Assembly (NCBI GenBank): GCA_013398055.1
Contig: VZRS01004061.1
Location: 1-64,000, forward strand
DNA from: Ifrita kowaldi
Lineage: Eukaryota > Chordata > Aves > Passeriformes > Cinclosomatidae
Direction of reading: 5' to 3'
Length of the DNA: 64,000 nt
A program made the translations under genes and the position numbers. The notes below the pieces were generated by a model. The model was not told the origin of the DNA, ran no database searches, and saw nothing but the letters and a program-made list of their open reading frames with translations. Shown here piece by piece: positions 52,401 to 62,900 of this stretch; within the stretch, counting starts at the first letter, position 1, and each line of letters begins with the position of its first letter.

Positions 52401-55389
52401 GAACTCGGAGAAATCTTTTAATGTTTCATCTTCTGCAAACAAATGTTTTCTGGTGCTTGGCAACTTTTCAAACTTTTCTGCTTTATATTCAGTCTTCATA
52501 TGCTATGTGCAAAAATGTGACATGTGAGGACTGAGGTGAGAATATGCCTTTGTCAACAAGCTTATTTAGATACTGACACTACCCAATTCCCAATTTCACA
52601 CATAACCACAACTAGTAAAGATGCTGTGCTCGCTGCAGCACAGTCATCCGTTGTTTTCAAGTATTGTCTCACCATCTGAGCTCTTCATGCAGCAGCTACT
52701 TAGAACAACTTCCTCACCCTTCAGGGCATACGGCACAGCTGGGCCTTCAGTTCTGCCAACACCCACCTCATCCATTCACTAACTGGCTTTTTAGACATGC
52801 TCATCTTAATGTATCTGTGATGGTTTTGCAATTTTTTCTTTTGGGCAGACAAAACTGGAGCACCTAGTTAAACTTGCTAAAATGTGTATGGATATTAATG
52901 ACCTGCACTTGCCAAAAATTTGACTGCAGGCTGTAGATTCAGATAATTTGAATACAAGAGAAATTTAAAAAATATCAGGAGTATAAATACACAAAACAGA
53001 GAAAATTTATTTCTAAATGCCATTAAAAAGTTACAGAAGCTCATTTACAACAGCACTGTTCTAAGCTTGAAGAGATTGTATAAGTAATTTCTCTCAGTAC
53101 CTCTTCTCCAGATGGTCTCAGCCTCTGGCCAAGGACTCTGTATATTTGGTATCCATTGCCATATTTTATTTTACTGGATTAGCTAGTACATTGGTGGGAA
53201 CATGCTTGTCACCTGTGGAAACTCGGGTGTCAGGTGTTCTTCAGATAGCGTTGAAAGAGGAGAGCTATACTGCCAGGTGCAAACAGCCTACAGATGGAAA
53301 AAGTGCTTTGGCAGGCCATATCCAATATTCAAGAGGTGTTTTGTCTTTCCAGCCACGTGTCTTAGCCTGAGTTTAAAGAAGGATTTTAAGTTTGGTGTAC
53401 TGACCTTTTCACACAGCTGGGCCCTCTCTCTACACACTTCTTGGAAGTCAATCCTTCCTCAAGTTTACACAAGGAAAAGAAGAATTGCCATTTTCATGCC
53501 AGGTACCTCCCCTTTTGAGGGTTCAGCTGCCTACTCCCTTCCTGAACACCTAAAATCACCTAGATAAACATTTTTGTCCTCATCATTCATATCTTCAAAG
53601 GAACAGCTCTCAAAGGCAATCACTTGTGATTCTGCATACAGCTGTTCTTTATGTGTAAAAATTGCCACCAAAATGGATTTGTCACAGCTCAGTCATTCAC
53701 AGAAAAATTGTGGTTAAGAACAACTGGAAATTACAGTTTCTCGAGTTCCTTCTCATCACCCTTTGGACTGACCTAAGTCATTACTTCTCTACAGAAACCT
53801 TGCCTGCACAGTGTGGGTACTACTGCAGGCACCCACAGTTCCCAGTCCATAACCACCTCTTTAAGAACTTCTTTGAGCCTCAAGACTGGCTAAATACAAC
53901 GTTGCAATGATCAATACTTAGACAAGGACCTGTGGATGTGAATGTAGAAAAGAATTCAGTTCATGATACTGATCATGCTGAATTCCTCGTGAGAGCTTCT
54001 AGACATGAGCCTAATAAACCTCAGCCATGGAAGACCTAAGAGTGCCACTTCACATCAAGTAAACAAATAATAAGGTGAAGAAATAAAAGAAATATCATCC
54101 ATTGTCACCTACACTAATGAGTGCTGAGGTAGATGTTGCTAATCTGATTTACCTGTATGTTCCTAAAATGTTTCATTAAGGCTTGGTGCAGTCCACTGCC
54201 AAGGCCACAGAGAAAACCAAAAGGTGAATTTGTACTGCAGTAGGGTGTAGTACTCAAGAGCTTCACCAACCTTGTAACTTCTGGTTTTCTTTCTCCATTC
54301 TGAGGAGCAGTATCTGCTGAATAATGGCTTTCTTCCACAGCTCACGAAGCTCATGGGGTGTCCGTTTCCTTTCTTCTTTCACTGGCCCAAAGGGGCCATC
54401 TTCACACACTGGTTCCAATGGGGATCTGGGTGGAAGATCTCCCAATTCACAGTAATCTTTAAAAAAGAGAAACTGCTGTCAACTACTTGGATATCATTAA
54501 CAGGTGAATTAAGGGACAATTTGAAAGACTGCACATATATACAAACACACACACACACATCTACATATATACACTAACTCATATATCTATCTATATCCAA
54601 ATACACAGATAGATAGATAGATAGATAAGAGGTAGCAATACCAAGCAAGGTTTCCCAAGTGACAGTTTCAAGCAGACTTACAAGCTGCTTCACAATAAGA
54701 ATCATACATGCTAAAGCCTAGAATAATTTTTTCTATAACCTGGTAAAAACATTGTACCGCACACCAAGACCACATCTTGCTAATTACAACTTGACACGTA
54801 GAAAGTTGAAAGGAAAAGGCAAGTCTGAGATATTACAAAAACATAACCTACAGCTGAAATGTGGCATGACTCAAATAGCAGATAAAATCAAATACAGCAC
54901 CCACATAATTTGAAGAGTAATCTCTAAAGCGTGTTTAACAACGAAAATACACGCCCTTAGCTGCACAAACACACCACCACCTAAGGCCATACAATGGGAT
55001 GATTACCAGTTCTTAAAGTAAATAGGCAGAAAGAGAGACAGGCGCTTAAGACATGTTTGTTTTCACTTCTCATTTTTAACCATATCATAACCTTCTGAAC
55101 TTTTTCTTTTGGCTTCAGCTGGCCTACCACAAAATATATAATTTTGTCAAGCATGCAAGGTAATTCTAAGACTGAAAACATTACAAAAGAAAGTGAACAT
55201 CAAATAAATCTCAGGCAAATTGAAAAATCATTTATTTTTAGGGAAGGGTATATAACATAGTTTTAAATCAAGCAATCAATGTAAGAAGCACAAGTTCTTA
55301 TACTTTGTTTTCTTAATACCTGCTGTAGTATCACTTAATTTTATTGTTTGATACAGCTTCTCTGAAGGCTCAGTAGTCTTTGACATAAC
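34248..55389 (-). CDS. TBC1D1: TBC1D1, 3' part of the gene (nine spliced exons, TBC/Rab-GAP domain and C-terminus)
   Basis: Rab GTPase-activating protein. In mammals it is phosphorylated by AKT and AMPK and restrains GLUT4 vesicle traffic by acting on Rabs such as Rab10 and Rab14 (established knowledge). Exons: 55320-55389, 54271-54456, 50042-50203, 48060-48218, 42782-43026, 42181-42340, 37785-37954, 34897-35067, 34248-34448. Together they are 1524 nt, that is 507 codons plus TGA, and every junction keeps frame. All introns are GT-AG. In this partial protein, residues about 50-85 are the basic/helical segment before the GAP domain, about 140-384 the TBC domain, and about 385-490 a coiled coil. 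The arginine finger (DLGRTFP) is residue 194 and the glutamine finger (GYCQG) is residue 231, so catalysis should be intact. The paralogue TBC1D4 was considered. The C-terminus (ANGKIQNLEATVELLL, then ending EHRDGD) and many exon segments fit TBC1D1 better. The N-terminal PTB domains are outside the window. Confidence 0.96.
34449..34896 (-). other. TBC1D1 intron
   Basis: 448 bp with gtacaa...gatag ends. Nothing else seen. Confidence 0.9.
34897..35067 (-). CDS. TBC1D1: TBC1D1 exon: post-TBC coiled coil
   Basis: 171 nt, 57 codons, phase 0 at both ends. The acceptor is tatacaacag before GTG TTT GAA and the donor is CAG/gtacaa. It encodes VFEMDIAKQLQAYEVEYHVL and continues to NFDLLEELQ, the strongly conserved start of the C-terminal coiled coil. 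Compared with the human protein as I remember it, the segment DSSLNDNQ looks one residue shorter (human DSSPLSDNQ). This is a memory-based comparison. Confidence 0.96.
35068..37784 (-). other. TBC1D1 intron, with a long antisense open frame
   Basis: 2.7 kb. The plus-strand frame 36534-37112 (192 codons) is the longest in the window. It is rich in Ser, Pro and Leu and contains a (CTG)n run coding Leu. No domain recognised. Confidence 0.8.
36972..36990 (+). repeat. Short (TGC)n microsatellite
   Basis: About six TGC units in a TBC1D1 intron. Confidence 0.85.
37785..37954 (-). CDS. TBC1D1: TBC1D1 exon: distal TBC domain
   Basis: 170 nt. It starts in phase 1 (completing the split Asp of VFD) and ends in phase 0. 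The acceptor is ttttcacag/AT and the donor is AGTCAG/gtatga. It encodes MLFLQGSEAIFKVALSLL through LGSHKPLILQHENLETIV and ends MEKTISQ. These are the last helices of the Rab-GAP fold. Confidence 0.96.
37955..42180 (-). other. TBC1D1 intron
   Basis: 4.2 kb of AT-rich sequence. I see no interspersed repeat or extra exon. A small imperfect tandem repeat (aaatgatgataatg, twice) lies at about 41748-41784. Confidence 0.85.
42181..42340 (-). CDS. TBC1D1: TBC1D1 exon: middle TBC domain
   Basis: 160 nt, starting in phase 0 and ending in phase 1. The acceptor is ttccattcag/ATC and the donor is GTGTTTG/gtaatt. Fifty-three codons begin [20 protein letters not shown], pass through EIGPSLYAAPWFLTMFASQF and end VSRVF. 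The PSLYAAPWFLTMFA block is a diagnostic TBC motif that packs against the catalytic helices. Confidence 0.97.
42341..42781 (-). other. TBC1D1 intron
   Basis: 441 bp. Nothing else seen. Confidence 0.9.
42782..43026 (-). CDS. TBC1D1: TBC1D1 exon carrying both catalytic fingers of the Rab-GAP domain
   Basis: 245 nt, starting in phase 1 and ending in phase 0. The acceptor is ctattttcacag/GG and the donor is TTACAG/gtatgg. The arginine-finger codon CGC is at 43022-43024 (motif DLG-RTFPTHPYF, split over the upstream junction). The glutamine-finger codon CAG is at 42911-42913 (motif VGYCQGLSFVAG). In TBC proteins these two residues replace the missing catalytic residues in the Rab active site. The exon ends LRKQYRPDMTILQ. 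Both fingers sit in one exon, so skipping it would abolish activity. Confidence 0.97.
43027..48059 (-). other. TBC1D1 intron containing an antisense CR1
   Basis: 5.0 kb. It holds the CR1 at about 44340-45251. The rest shows only short frames; the longest is a 149-codon plus-strand frame at 46649-47098 without a domain. Confidence 0.85.
44340..45251 (+). mobile_element. CR1 LINE, about 0.9 kb, antisense to TBC1D1
   Basis: From ggtcactaacgacctgggca to the terminus ccactctgattctgtgaaca it follows the CR1 ORF2 end and 3'UTR. Blocks include cctgggctgcattaggag, gtgaggccacatctggagtg and ttcagcctggagaagg. The frame is broken by stops and indels, so it is an old inactive copy. The 5' boundary is approximate. 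Confidence 0.93.
48060..48218 (-). CDS. TBC1D1: TBC1D1 exon: start of the TBC domain
   Basis: 159 nt, phase 1 at both ends. The acceptor is ctttctctactcag/GA and the donor is GACCTAG/gtaagt, a full consensus. It encodes GVPRHHRGEIWKFLAEQYHL at the start, which is the RGxxW TBC signature, and ends LTSQQHAILIDLG just before the arginine finger. Confidence 0.97.
48219..50041 (-). other. TBC1D1 intron
   Basis: 1.8 kb. Nothing else seen. Confidence 0.9.
50042..50203 (-). CDS. TBC1D1: TBC1D1 exon: linker into the TBC domain
   Basis: 162 nt, phase 1 at both ends. The acceptor is atcactttttag/CA and the donor is GGGCAAG/gtaaac. It encodes ASENNLQNRRLKLDYEEITP and ends KFDVEKIHSAVGQ. This is the highly conserved region just before the GAP core. 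Confidence 0.96.
50204..54270 (-). other. TBC1D1 intron
   Basis: 4.1 kb of AT-rich sequence. A 121-codon plus-strand frame at 53202-53567 shows no domain. Confidence 0.85.
54271..54456 (-). CDS. TBC1D1: TBC1D1 exon: Pro-rich stretch and basic helix before the GAP domain
   Basis: 186 nt, phase 1 at both ends. The acceptor is ctcttttttaaag/AT. The donor is TTACAAG/gttggt, which departs from consensus after GT. It encodes DYCELGDLPPRSPLEPVCED, then ERKRTPHELRELWKKAIIQQ and ILLLRMEKENQKLQ. The basic amphipathic helix corresponds to the segment proposed as calmodulin-binding in the TBC1D1/TBC1D4 family. That function is from the literature and is not shown by the sequence alone. Confidence 0.95.
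54457..55319 (-). other. TBC1D1 intron with a compound microsatellite
   Basis: 0.86 kb. It contains the repeat described at 54538-54627. Confidence 0.85.
54538..54627 (+). repeat. Compound microsatellite: (AC)n, TATC-like and (GATA)n
   Basis: About 54543-54560 is an AC run, followed by atctatctat, then about five GATA units ending at 54627. It lies in a TBC1D1 intron and is a likely length-variable marker. Confidence 0.9.
55320..55389 (-). CDS. TBC1D1: TBC1D1 optional exon (probable long-isoform exon)
   Basis: 70 nt, starting in phase 0 and ending in phase 1, with donor ACAGCAG/gtatta. It encodes VMSKTTEPSEKLYQ then TIKLSDTTAG, with the last Gly codon split so that it becomes Asp when joined to the next exon. 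The human short form, as I remember it, joins an upstream exon ending in phase 1 directly to the DYSELG exon, so this exon belongs to the insert of the long isoform known from muscle. Its phase-0 start requires a partner exon that ends in phase 0, and I did not find one up to 64000. There are two usable acceptors 6 nt apart, with exon starts at 55389 or 55395. The longer version adds Ile-Gln. Confidence 0.7.
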
Positions 55390-58300
55390 CTGTATCTAGA
55401 AGAAAAGTTACTCAGTTCACCAACTTTAAAAAATGGTCCAAACAACCAATCTCTTCCTACCAAATCCCACATGGAAGGCCATCGCAACAGCACTTCTTCA
55501 CCCAGCCAGAATGGCTATGAAATGGCTCCCTGACCTATACATGCAAGATAATGCTTTAAAGTTAGTGCAACAAAATCCATTCACAGCCTCGTCAGCCAAG
55601 GACAAGTACATCTGTGTGTGCTATTTCAAACAGCTCCTGCAGAAGGAGCATTCCTGAAGCAATTATTCTGATGGCAGCTCAGTGGTCCACTTCTTTATCA
55701 TTGCCTATCATGGTGGTAAAGATTTTTAATTAAACACACACATATCATGTCATCTCGTCAAAACTAACAAAATAGGAAGGTTTCCACCCCTTCGAGTTCT
55801 GCTCAGACTGTCACTATACTTCAACTCACGCAGTTCATATGCAGCTATTCTTTTCTTGTTTGTTCGAAGGCACTCGCACAACTGAGCTCAGATGACTAAG
55901 AATGGAAATGTTCACAGCTGTTCACTTCTGCTTTTCTAAGTCTTGCCACTGTCAATCTTTTCCTCTCAAAGAGTCAGAGAGAAGTAGAGTGGGTCCAAAT
56001 TTCACCACCCATTTCCTTGTACGTTTGTTTGCTTGCCACCACAGTTACAGTCTAGGGCTAAAATATACATACAAAAATAAGTGTAACATATTCAGCTAGC
56101 AGAACAATTTAAACCTTTACAGTCTTGCACTCTGGATATGGGTGAGGATACCCATACTTCTGGTATCTACAGCATTTGAAAGAACAATGAACATCATGGG
56201 AATGAGAATTAAGCAAAGGTCAAATATTTGACACTTTAATGGCAATCACCATTTGTTGCAAAGAAAGTAAAAAAACTGACAGGTGCACTCAGAAATACAG
56301 CTGGTTATGAAAAGTATCAACACAACGAAGAGACTGTATTATATTCATTAAAAGAAACTGGGAAACATTATTTTTTTTTCTTTACAGGTAAACTGAAAGG
56401 CTTCAGTGGGCTAAGATCTGCAATTATAAAAGAGATACAGGCAAACGTCAGCAGGCAGAGAAGGTACACGCAGTCAATAATTCTCAACTTGTATTGACCA
56501 TGAAAGGAAAATTATTTTTATTTGATTGATGGTTTTGATGCAATTGTTGGTTTGGATGCACATGCTATATTGTCAGCAATGTTCTCTACATTTTTATGTA
56601 GAATTTCTAAATATAGTAGCTTTGATCCCAATTTTCCCTAGTGCATATTAAGAAATATTTAAAGGGAAATGCTCTTAAGGATAATGCGGGTAGAATTCAC
56701 TTCATTTGATTGAATAAAAGAATAAAGAAATAAAAAGACAATCTTCAAGGGAAGTTGTTCATTTCCTCTAAGGCTGCACACGATACTGACACCATAAGAA
56801 AGAGGAATCAACAGAAGTGGTCACCATACACCAATGCAAAAAAGTAAAAGTGATCCAGATAGGAAACCCCTTATCTACTGTACGCTGTCTGTGCTCTATT
56901 CACATCTTACATTCACGTTCCATTCTCACAGCATCCACTACAGAATGCAGGCACATCTTGGGGCAAACAAGTCTCTTCTATACATCCTCCCAGTGGTTCA
57001 TATATCTCTTTTAGAGTCAGATGTGTATTCTGATTCTATGTATGTGTATGTGCACTAGTATGTTAGAAAATAATATGTCCAGATACAGTTTATGGCTACC
57101 TACTTGCAAAAAAAGCCCTAAACCCAAAAAAAACCCAGGCTGGCAAAACACATGCAAGGAAATGGATTAAACACATTGCATTCCTAAAGCAAGAATGAAC
57201 ACATTCAACACCTAGAATCTTCCTGTCTTTAATGTACACATCCCGCTTCCTCAGGACAAATTTTAGGGATTGGTCTTCAAGTACCAAAGTCACAAGTTTA
57301 TCAGAGACATTACTCACTTGTCGTCCTCCAGCGATCAAACTGTGGCAACACCTGAACTGCTGCAAAGCATTAACTACTGAAGACCATGGTCCTGCTTCCA
57401 TTTAGGCTGAAAATTTCCCATCTGTTGCTGACTAATCTGATAAAACCAGTATTCATTAAAAGAAATCCTGCTTAAGGTTATAAAAGAAAACCGAAAGGTT
57501 ACAAAATTATATAAGATGAACAATTATGATTATCAACCCTACCTCTAATGCTTCTGTGTGAAGAGTCCTAGGATTGATTTTGCCTTCCAAACAGCAGCTC
57601 CTTTTCTACTTTTTCTTTTGCTTCTTATCATTTGTGGACATTTAACAGAAAGTCTAAAGTCTACTGTGATAAAGTGCAACACATTGAAAAGCTGCCTTCC
57701 TTCCTGTCTGCACGCTGGCATGAGGCAGGATTTGCAGGATGCAAAATGAACCTGTTTAACTGCTCAGGTGGCCTGTCGGAAGTCTGCAGAGTTGCATCAG
57801 CTGTTTGGCTGGTAAGGGAGGGAGGAAGGTGGAACGTGAAGGTAACCCCTCAAAGCAAAACAAAAAGTTCAGACATTTGGTAAGTCAGCACTAACCCCTG
57901 CCCATGAACATACAAGGTGATGGAGAGACATGCCACCCAGCTTCCAGATTCAGAACAGACAAGAGCAGAAATACTGTAACAAGGAACTGAGTAGTCCATT
58001 GTTATGCACAAAGGATCTGGAGGATAGCAGAGAAAGCAAAAATAAACAGTAGAGCAATTCAACTGCATGTAACTGGGAGCTCACATTCCACTGAACCAAA
58101 CTGCCATGTATTAAAATACAAGCAATGTGCAGCCTTCAGAACTTTTATGAGATTAGTAAGTGCACTTAAACAGGATCTGAATGCTTCAGCACACACTGAA
58201 AGACTGCTTCCCTGTTCATCTGCCAACTTAGTCAGCTTTTGTTGACTCCTATTCCACGTTTGACCTGACCCTAACTCCTTTCAATTACATTGCTTCCTTT

Positions 58301-59949
58301 CCTGCAGCTTCCATATAAAATTCTACCTCCATAAATGCTACTCATACAAACCTACCGCACTTCTGTTCTCTAAGGTTCAGGATTTGGCAAGTTGACTCGA
58401 TAACTATTAGTATATTTGATCAATGGTAATTTTATGGTAATTTTCCATTTGAGGTTCATACTTGGACTACACTTCAGAACTATTTTTCTGCACAATGAAA
58501 CTTTACAAGTCAAACCCAAGCATTTCCTGAGAAACTGCACTTCACTGGGAAAACCACCATCTTTCCTGGGCTTGTGAGAACTTCTGCAAGGTCCTGAATT
58601 GTAGATGACACTGCTCATGAACCAGATGGTAATGTTGCTCAAATATTCTAGCACATCCATATGTACCTCAAAAGCACTCCTCTTATGCTTCCACCACTTA
58701 TAATACCCAACAAATGACAAGGCCAGTAGGAACAATGGACTGAGATAGAATTTGTACAGCTGATCCATTCACTTATACTCAGTGTTGATGTCACATGGCA
58801 GTGCTTCGACCCTGTGAGGTGCAGGGTATCCCTACACTCCGAAAGGATCAACAAATGAATTACACAAAACTCTTATGTGGAAAGATGACACAAAAAACAA
58901 AGTACAAAAGATTAAGAAGGAAGTATCATGATATCTTACTACCAGGGACCACACTAGAGAAAGTCTGTACATGGAGAGCTGGTGAATGACCACAGTAGTA
59001 ATTAAAACAGACAGTATCTGACCAGAAGAGATATGAACAGGGATATTTCATTTGTAAATTACTAAGAAAAAATTAATTTGTCAAATATTTTCCTAATCAA
59101 TCCACCTTAGTATTAAACAAGGTTTAAATGACGAACCAACCTAAAAGCATAAATTTAAAAAACATTATTTCAGAAGCACTTAGTCTAACCAACCTCAACT
59201 ACCAAAACAAAGGAAGGGCTGATAGGGAGGGGGCTCAATAATAATGCATTACCACCATCTGCACTAAGGAATTGTTTACACATGGCTCTCTACATGCAGT
59301 GTTTACCAGTCACATCCATGCTCTGGGGTTAAAAAGTCAGACAAGATATGGTAAGAATGTGGACAGAAGAATCCATTAAGACTTTTATTTACCACATTAT
59401 GTTATTTTTCTCTGTTGCATTTTAAATTTTACAAAATTCAGCTTGGCAAACAAATAAGAGAATTTCACAGTCACTTAAAATTCAATTGCCAAAAGAAAAG
59501 ACATCAATAACATCCTTAGTTCTCTTCAGATTTTCCATTCAGGTAGTGCAACACCTTCTTTCACACAGAAATAAAGAGGAATGCAGACTTCTATAACCAA
59601 GGATATAATATTCCCATTATTTTACATAGATGCCTGGAATATTTAACTTCATAACCAGATGTGGTAAAATGACCAGGAGCCTTCTGTAATCTGACATACA
59701 ACTTAAAGCAATGGCTGAATAAGGAATTCTTGAAAAATTGCGTATTTCAACACTGTTGATTACAATCAGCTCTGAAAGATGCTTTGGACTTTGCTTTTCT
59801 TTTAAAGCCAAGAACTTCTTAAAAAGTACTCACTACCTCCAAATTAGCCTCATTTGCTAATATTAGCAATCCCTGAGAAAGGAATGCCCTGATATTCCAG
59901 TGGGCACAGAAGCCATCAAACTTTAATCGTGTACTTACTGGTTACTTAC
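55390..59949 (-). other. TBC1D1 upstream intronic sequence
   Basis: 4.6 kb. Two open frames (57096-57401 and 58370-58768, both minus strand) stand out slightly but have no recognised domain and do not fit the exon phases. No repeat that I can name. Confidence 0.75.
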
Positions 59950-59997
59950 CAGCCAAACTCCTGTGCCGGAAATCAAGATTGAGAGCACATATTTGCT
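59950..59997 (-). other. Candidate frame-preserving cassette exon in the TBC1D1 intron
   Basis: The sequence shows a good acceptor (ctgcccctttcag) and a perfect donor (GGCTG/gtaagt) 48 nt apart. A second gtaagt lies 11 nt further on. Read in phase 1-1, matching the phases of the neighbouring TBC1D1 exons, the 48 nt are open and give QICALNLDFRHRSLA between two split codons. It could be inserted directly before the DYCELG exon without breaking frame. Use of the second donor would hit a TAA. I do not recognise the peptide, and transcription is unproven. Confidence 0.35.
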
Positions 59998-62900
59998 CTG
60001 AAAGGGGCAGAACTGAGTAATCAATTATAACCAACTGGCTTTAATTAATAATAATTGTGTTGCTAACAAAGTATTGGCAAACACATTACAAATAATTTAC
60101 ACCCCATAAACATTCTAAGCACAGAATGCTAAAGCAACAGTTTATAGTATTTGCAATGCTACTACAAAATGATTTTTAAAAAATTTGCTTAAATAGTCAA
60201 GAGATATAGTCCACACCACAAAGCACATAGAGATGGGTAGGTGTTAACTACAGCTGATTTCAAGAACAACAGTTCTTCAAATTCAAACTTTTCTTCAGCA
60301 CTTAGGATTGAACAGTTTGCCTCTATGTGACAGACTGAAACCCAAATAATTTTAATTAATGAATCAAGTTCATTTTCTTGTACAGAGATACTTGTACTTT
60401 CTAAACCATTTTTTTTTCTGCAAGTCAAGCTATAAAATAAAATGTAGTTGATTTTTTTATCTGAATTTATTTGCTGAGTACTTCTAAGTGATACCAAGCA
60501 TCTCAGTCCTCTGAATTTCAATTTCTTTCACTGTTCAACTGGTAACTTCATCACACACAGCCCACCTTAAAACAAATCACCTGTTCTTCAACCTAAAACT
60601 GACACAGCTGTTACAAAAATCTTGTCGACTTCCAACACACCTCCCTCAGCAAGAAAGCTCCAAAAAGCACCACTATTTTCCCATTATTTCCTTCAAAAAC
60701 TATCCATATTCCCCTTAAATGCAGCAATTCACTTGTCTGTGCTGGGAGTTTCTGACAATCTGCAAAACAGTTCTCTTACTATGACCAATTCTGAACAGTC
60801 AGTATGTGAAAACTGTATGAAAATTGTCCACTGCACAGAGATTTGTAGATGCTGAATACATGTATGTGAATATCTTGTTGCACTGCAGTGCAAGGTGAAG
60901 TTTCATGATCAGTCTACACTGATTCAAGGATGTTATGCTCCTGAGCAGGTTAAGGGCACCCACCCTCACCTTCCACACACCTGTCCCTGCCTGCTCTATT
61001 GCTTGTGTAATACTGTGAGTGGGACTAGAAAACTGACCCAACTGAAAATTAAGGCCTTTGAGTGTATTCATATGTCATCTGGCTTAAAACTTTCACTGAG
61101 TTGTTGTTCTCTTCACCTTTTTATCAGTGAACAGAGAACTAAAGAGTCCTGGACCGTTTGCATAGCAGAAATAAAGTAGCTCTTGAGTGATGCTACAGAA
61201 GTAGGAACATCTGCCTGCAAGTAGGGTGGGGAGGTATAAAGGTAAAAATCAAATAACTGAGGCAACACCTTTATTACTTAGAATGTTTAAGACAGTGAGT
61301 AGGAGAGAGACCTTTAGAAAAAGAATAATGAAAACCTTCTTTCAAAATACATATAGTATTACACACAGATCGAAGTCTGATCCATTTCGTTAGGAGATTC
61401 TGCTTCCCTTTTTCCATCTCTCCACTTTGCAGGATTCAGCACTCATTACACCCCCACAAATAAACAAAAAAAAAAAATATCCGAGGATGAGGCAACGTAT
61501 CTGAAGGTGCCAGTGAGAGAAACGCTGCCCCCTGGTGCTCCACACCACTTGCAGCATCACAACCATTCCAGGGGAAGCTGCTAACAGCAGGAGCTGGGGC
61601 TGGATAATTTGAACTGTAGCTGGCTACAATGGAACTAGCATAATTCAACACTCCATCCTCCAGCTACAGAAAGTCTCTACGGATCATTTCTGCATGGGTA
61701 TGTAGAAAATCCTTTCTAGAACTTCAAACTGGAGATCAGCCTCATCTTCAGGCTCACCACAGATCACCTGGCTCTCCTGCCGGGCAGCAAATTGCCTAAT
61801 AGTTCTCTGCTGTGCTTCATGGTAATGTTATGTACAGAAGCAGGGGAAAACAGTGTGGGAAAGGGAAAGTGGCAGCACCAACAAGCAGGAGGTGGCTGGA
61901 AAAGGGCATGTATGTGGGACATTGCTTCCACAACAACCAAAAGTATTGGTTTCTCTACAAGGCTTCGTGTTGTCTCAGTGTGCTTGCCTTGCTGAGCATG
62001 GCTACATTAGTCCAATCATCAGGCAAGGCAGGAATCTCAACTGGCAAGAAAAAATGGCTTTCCAGCATATCTATTTACAGTATTTTTCTTCTACTGATTT
62101 AGGACTGAACACCCTCCTTCATGTATAATAAATCATTGCTTTTAAATAATGGTGTCTGCAAAACAAACTGCTCTCTGCCTGGTAATTCATGATGCAACCC
62201 CCAAAGCACAGCCAGCAGCCATTTTGCTCCGCCTGAGCTACAGAAAATGAAGTTTAACTCAAGCTATTTATGAGCACTTCCTAAAGAGTTAAAGGATTCA
62301 CAAGTGCAAGGCAGTGGAACTCAGTGCTGTTTAAGCTGTTCAAGCTTCATGTGGAAACTTAGGATATTAGACTTTTATCAAGTTCAGTACCTCGAAAGAG
62401 TAAGATCAAAATTTCTGCAAAAGCTATGTACCAGTTGTCTGGGGTTTCTTTATTTTTTTAAAACTTTCAGTAAATACACCTTCATATCCTGCTGTGTTAA
62501 CCACACAGAGAGCAGCAATGAACATGATGCATCTTGAGATTCAGCTCACCACCTGCCTATACAAACGTAATCACAAATATCAGAGCCTAGATTTTTTCTG
62601 TGAATATAAACCTTACAGTTGTCTCTGGTTCTTGTGAAAGCTTGTACATTCTTCTGTGCAATTTACTCATTACAACCCAGAGAAATTACAGCCACAGAGC
62701 AGTTTCATTTTGTTGACAATGCCTGCCCACATGTGGTCGAAGCAATGCACAGTTCAGGCACCCTGGTGGATTTTACCTTTAATACAAAGTGTAGTAAAGC
62801 AGCCTAGGCTAAACTTGAAAAACTGTATCATCTCTGAGTCACAGAGATCTCAGTCTCTTGGCTGACTGACTTACTAGCTTTTAAACACACCCCTTCCCCA

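Noticed and set aside
58370..58768. 132-codon minus-strand frame with a hydrophobic start resembling a membrane segment
   Set aside because: The hydrophobic stretch is short, no family is recognised, and no splice sites with phases suitable for TBC1D1 were found.
61436..61651. Protein-like frame LEDGVLNYASSIVAS on the minus strand as a possible TBC1D1 exon
   Set aside because: A weak acceptor-like tctgtag is present at the upstream side, but no plausible donor follows before an A/T run.
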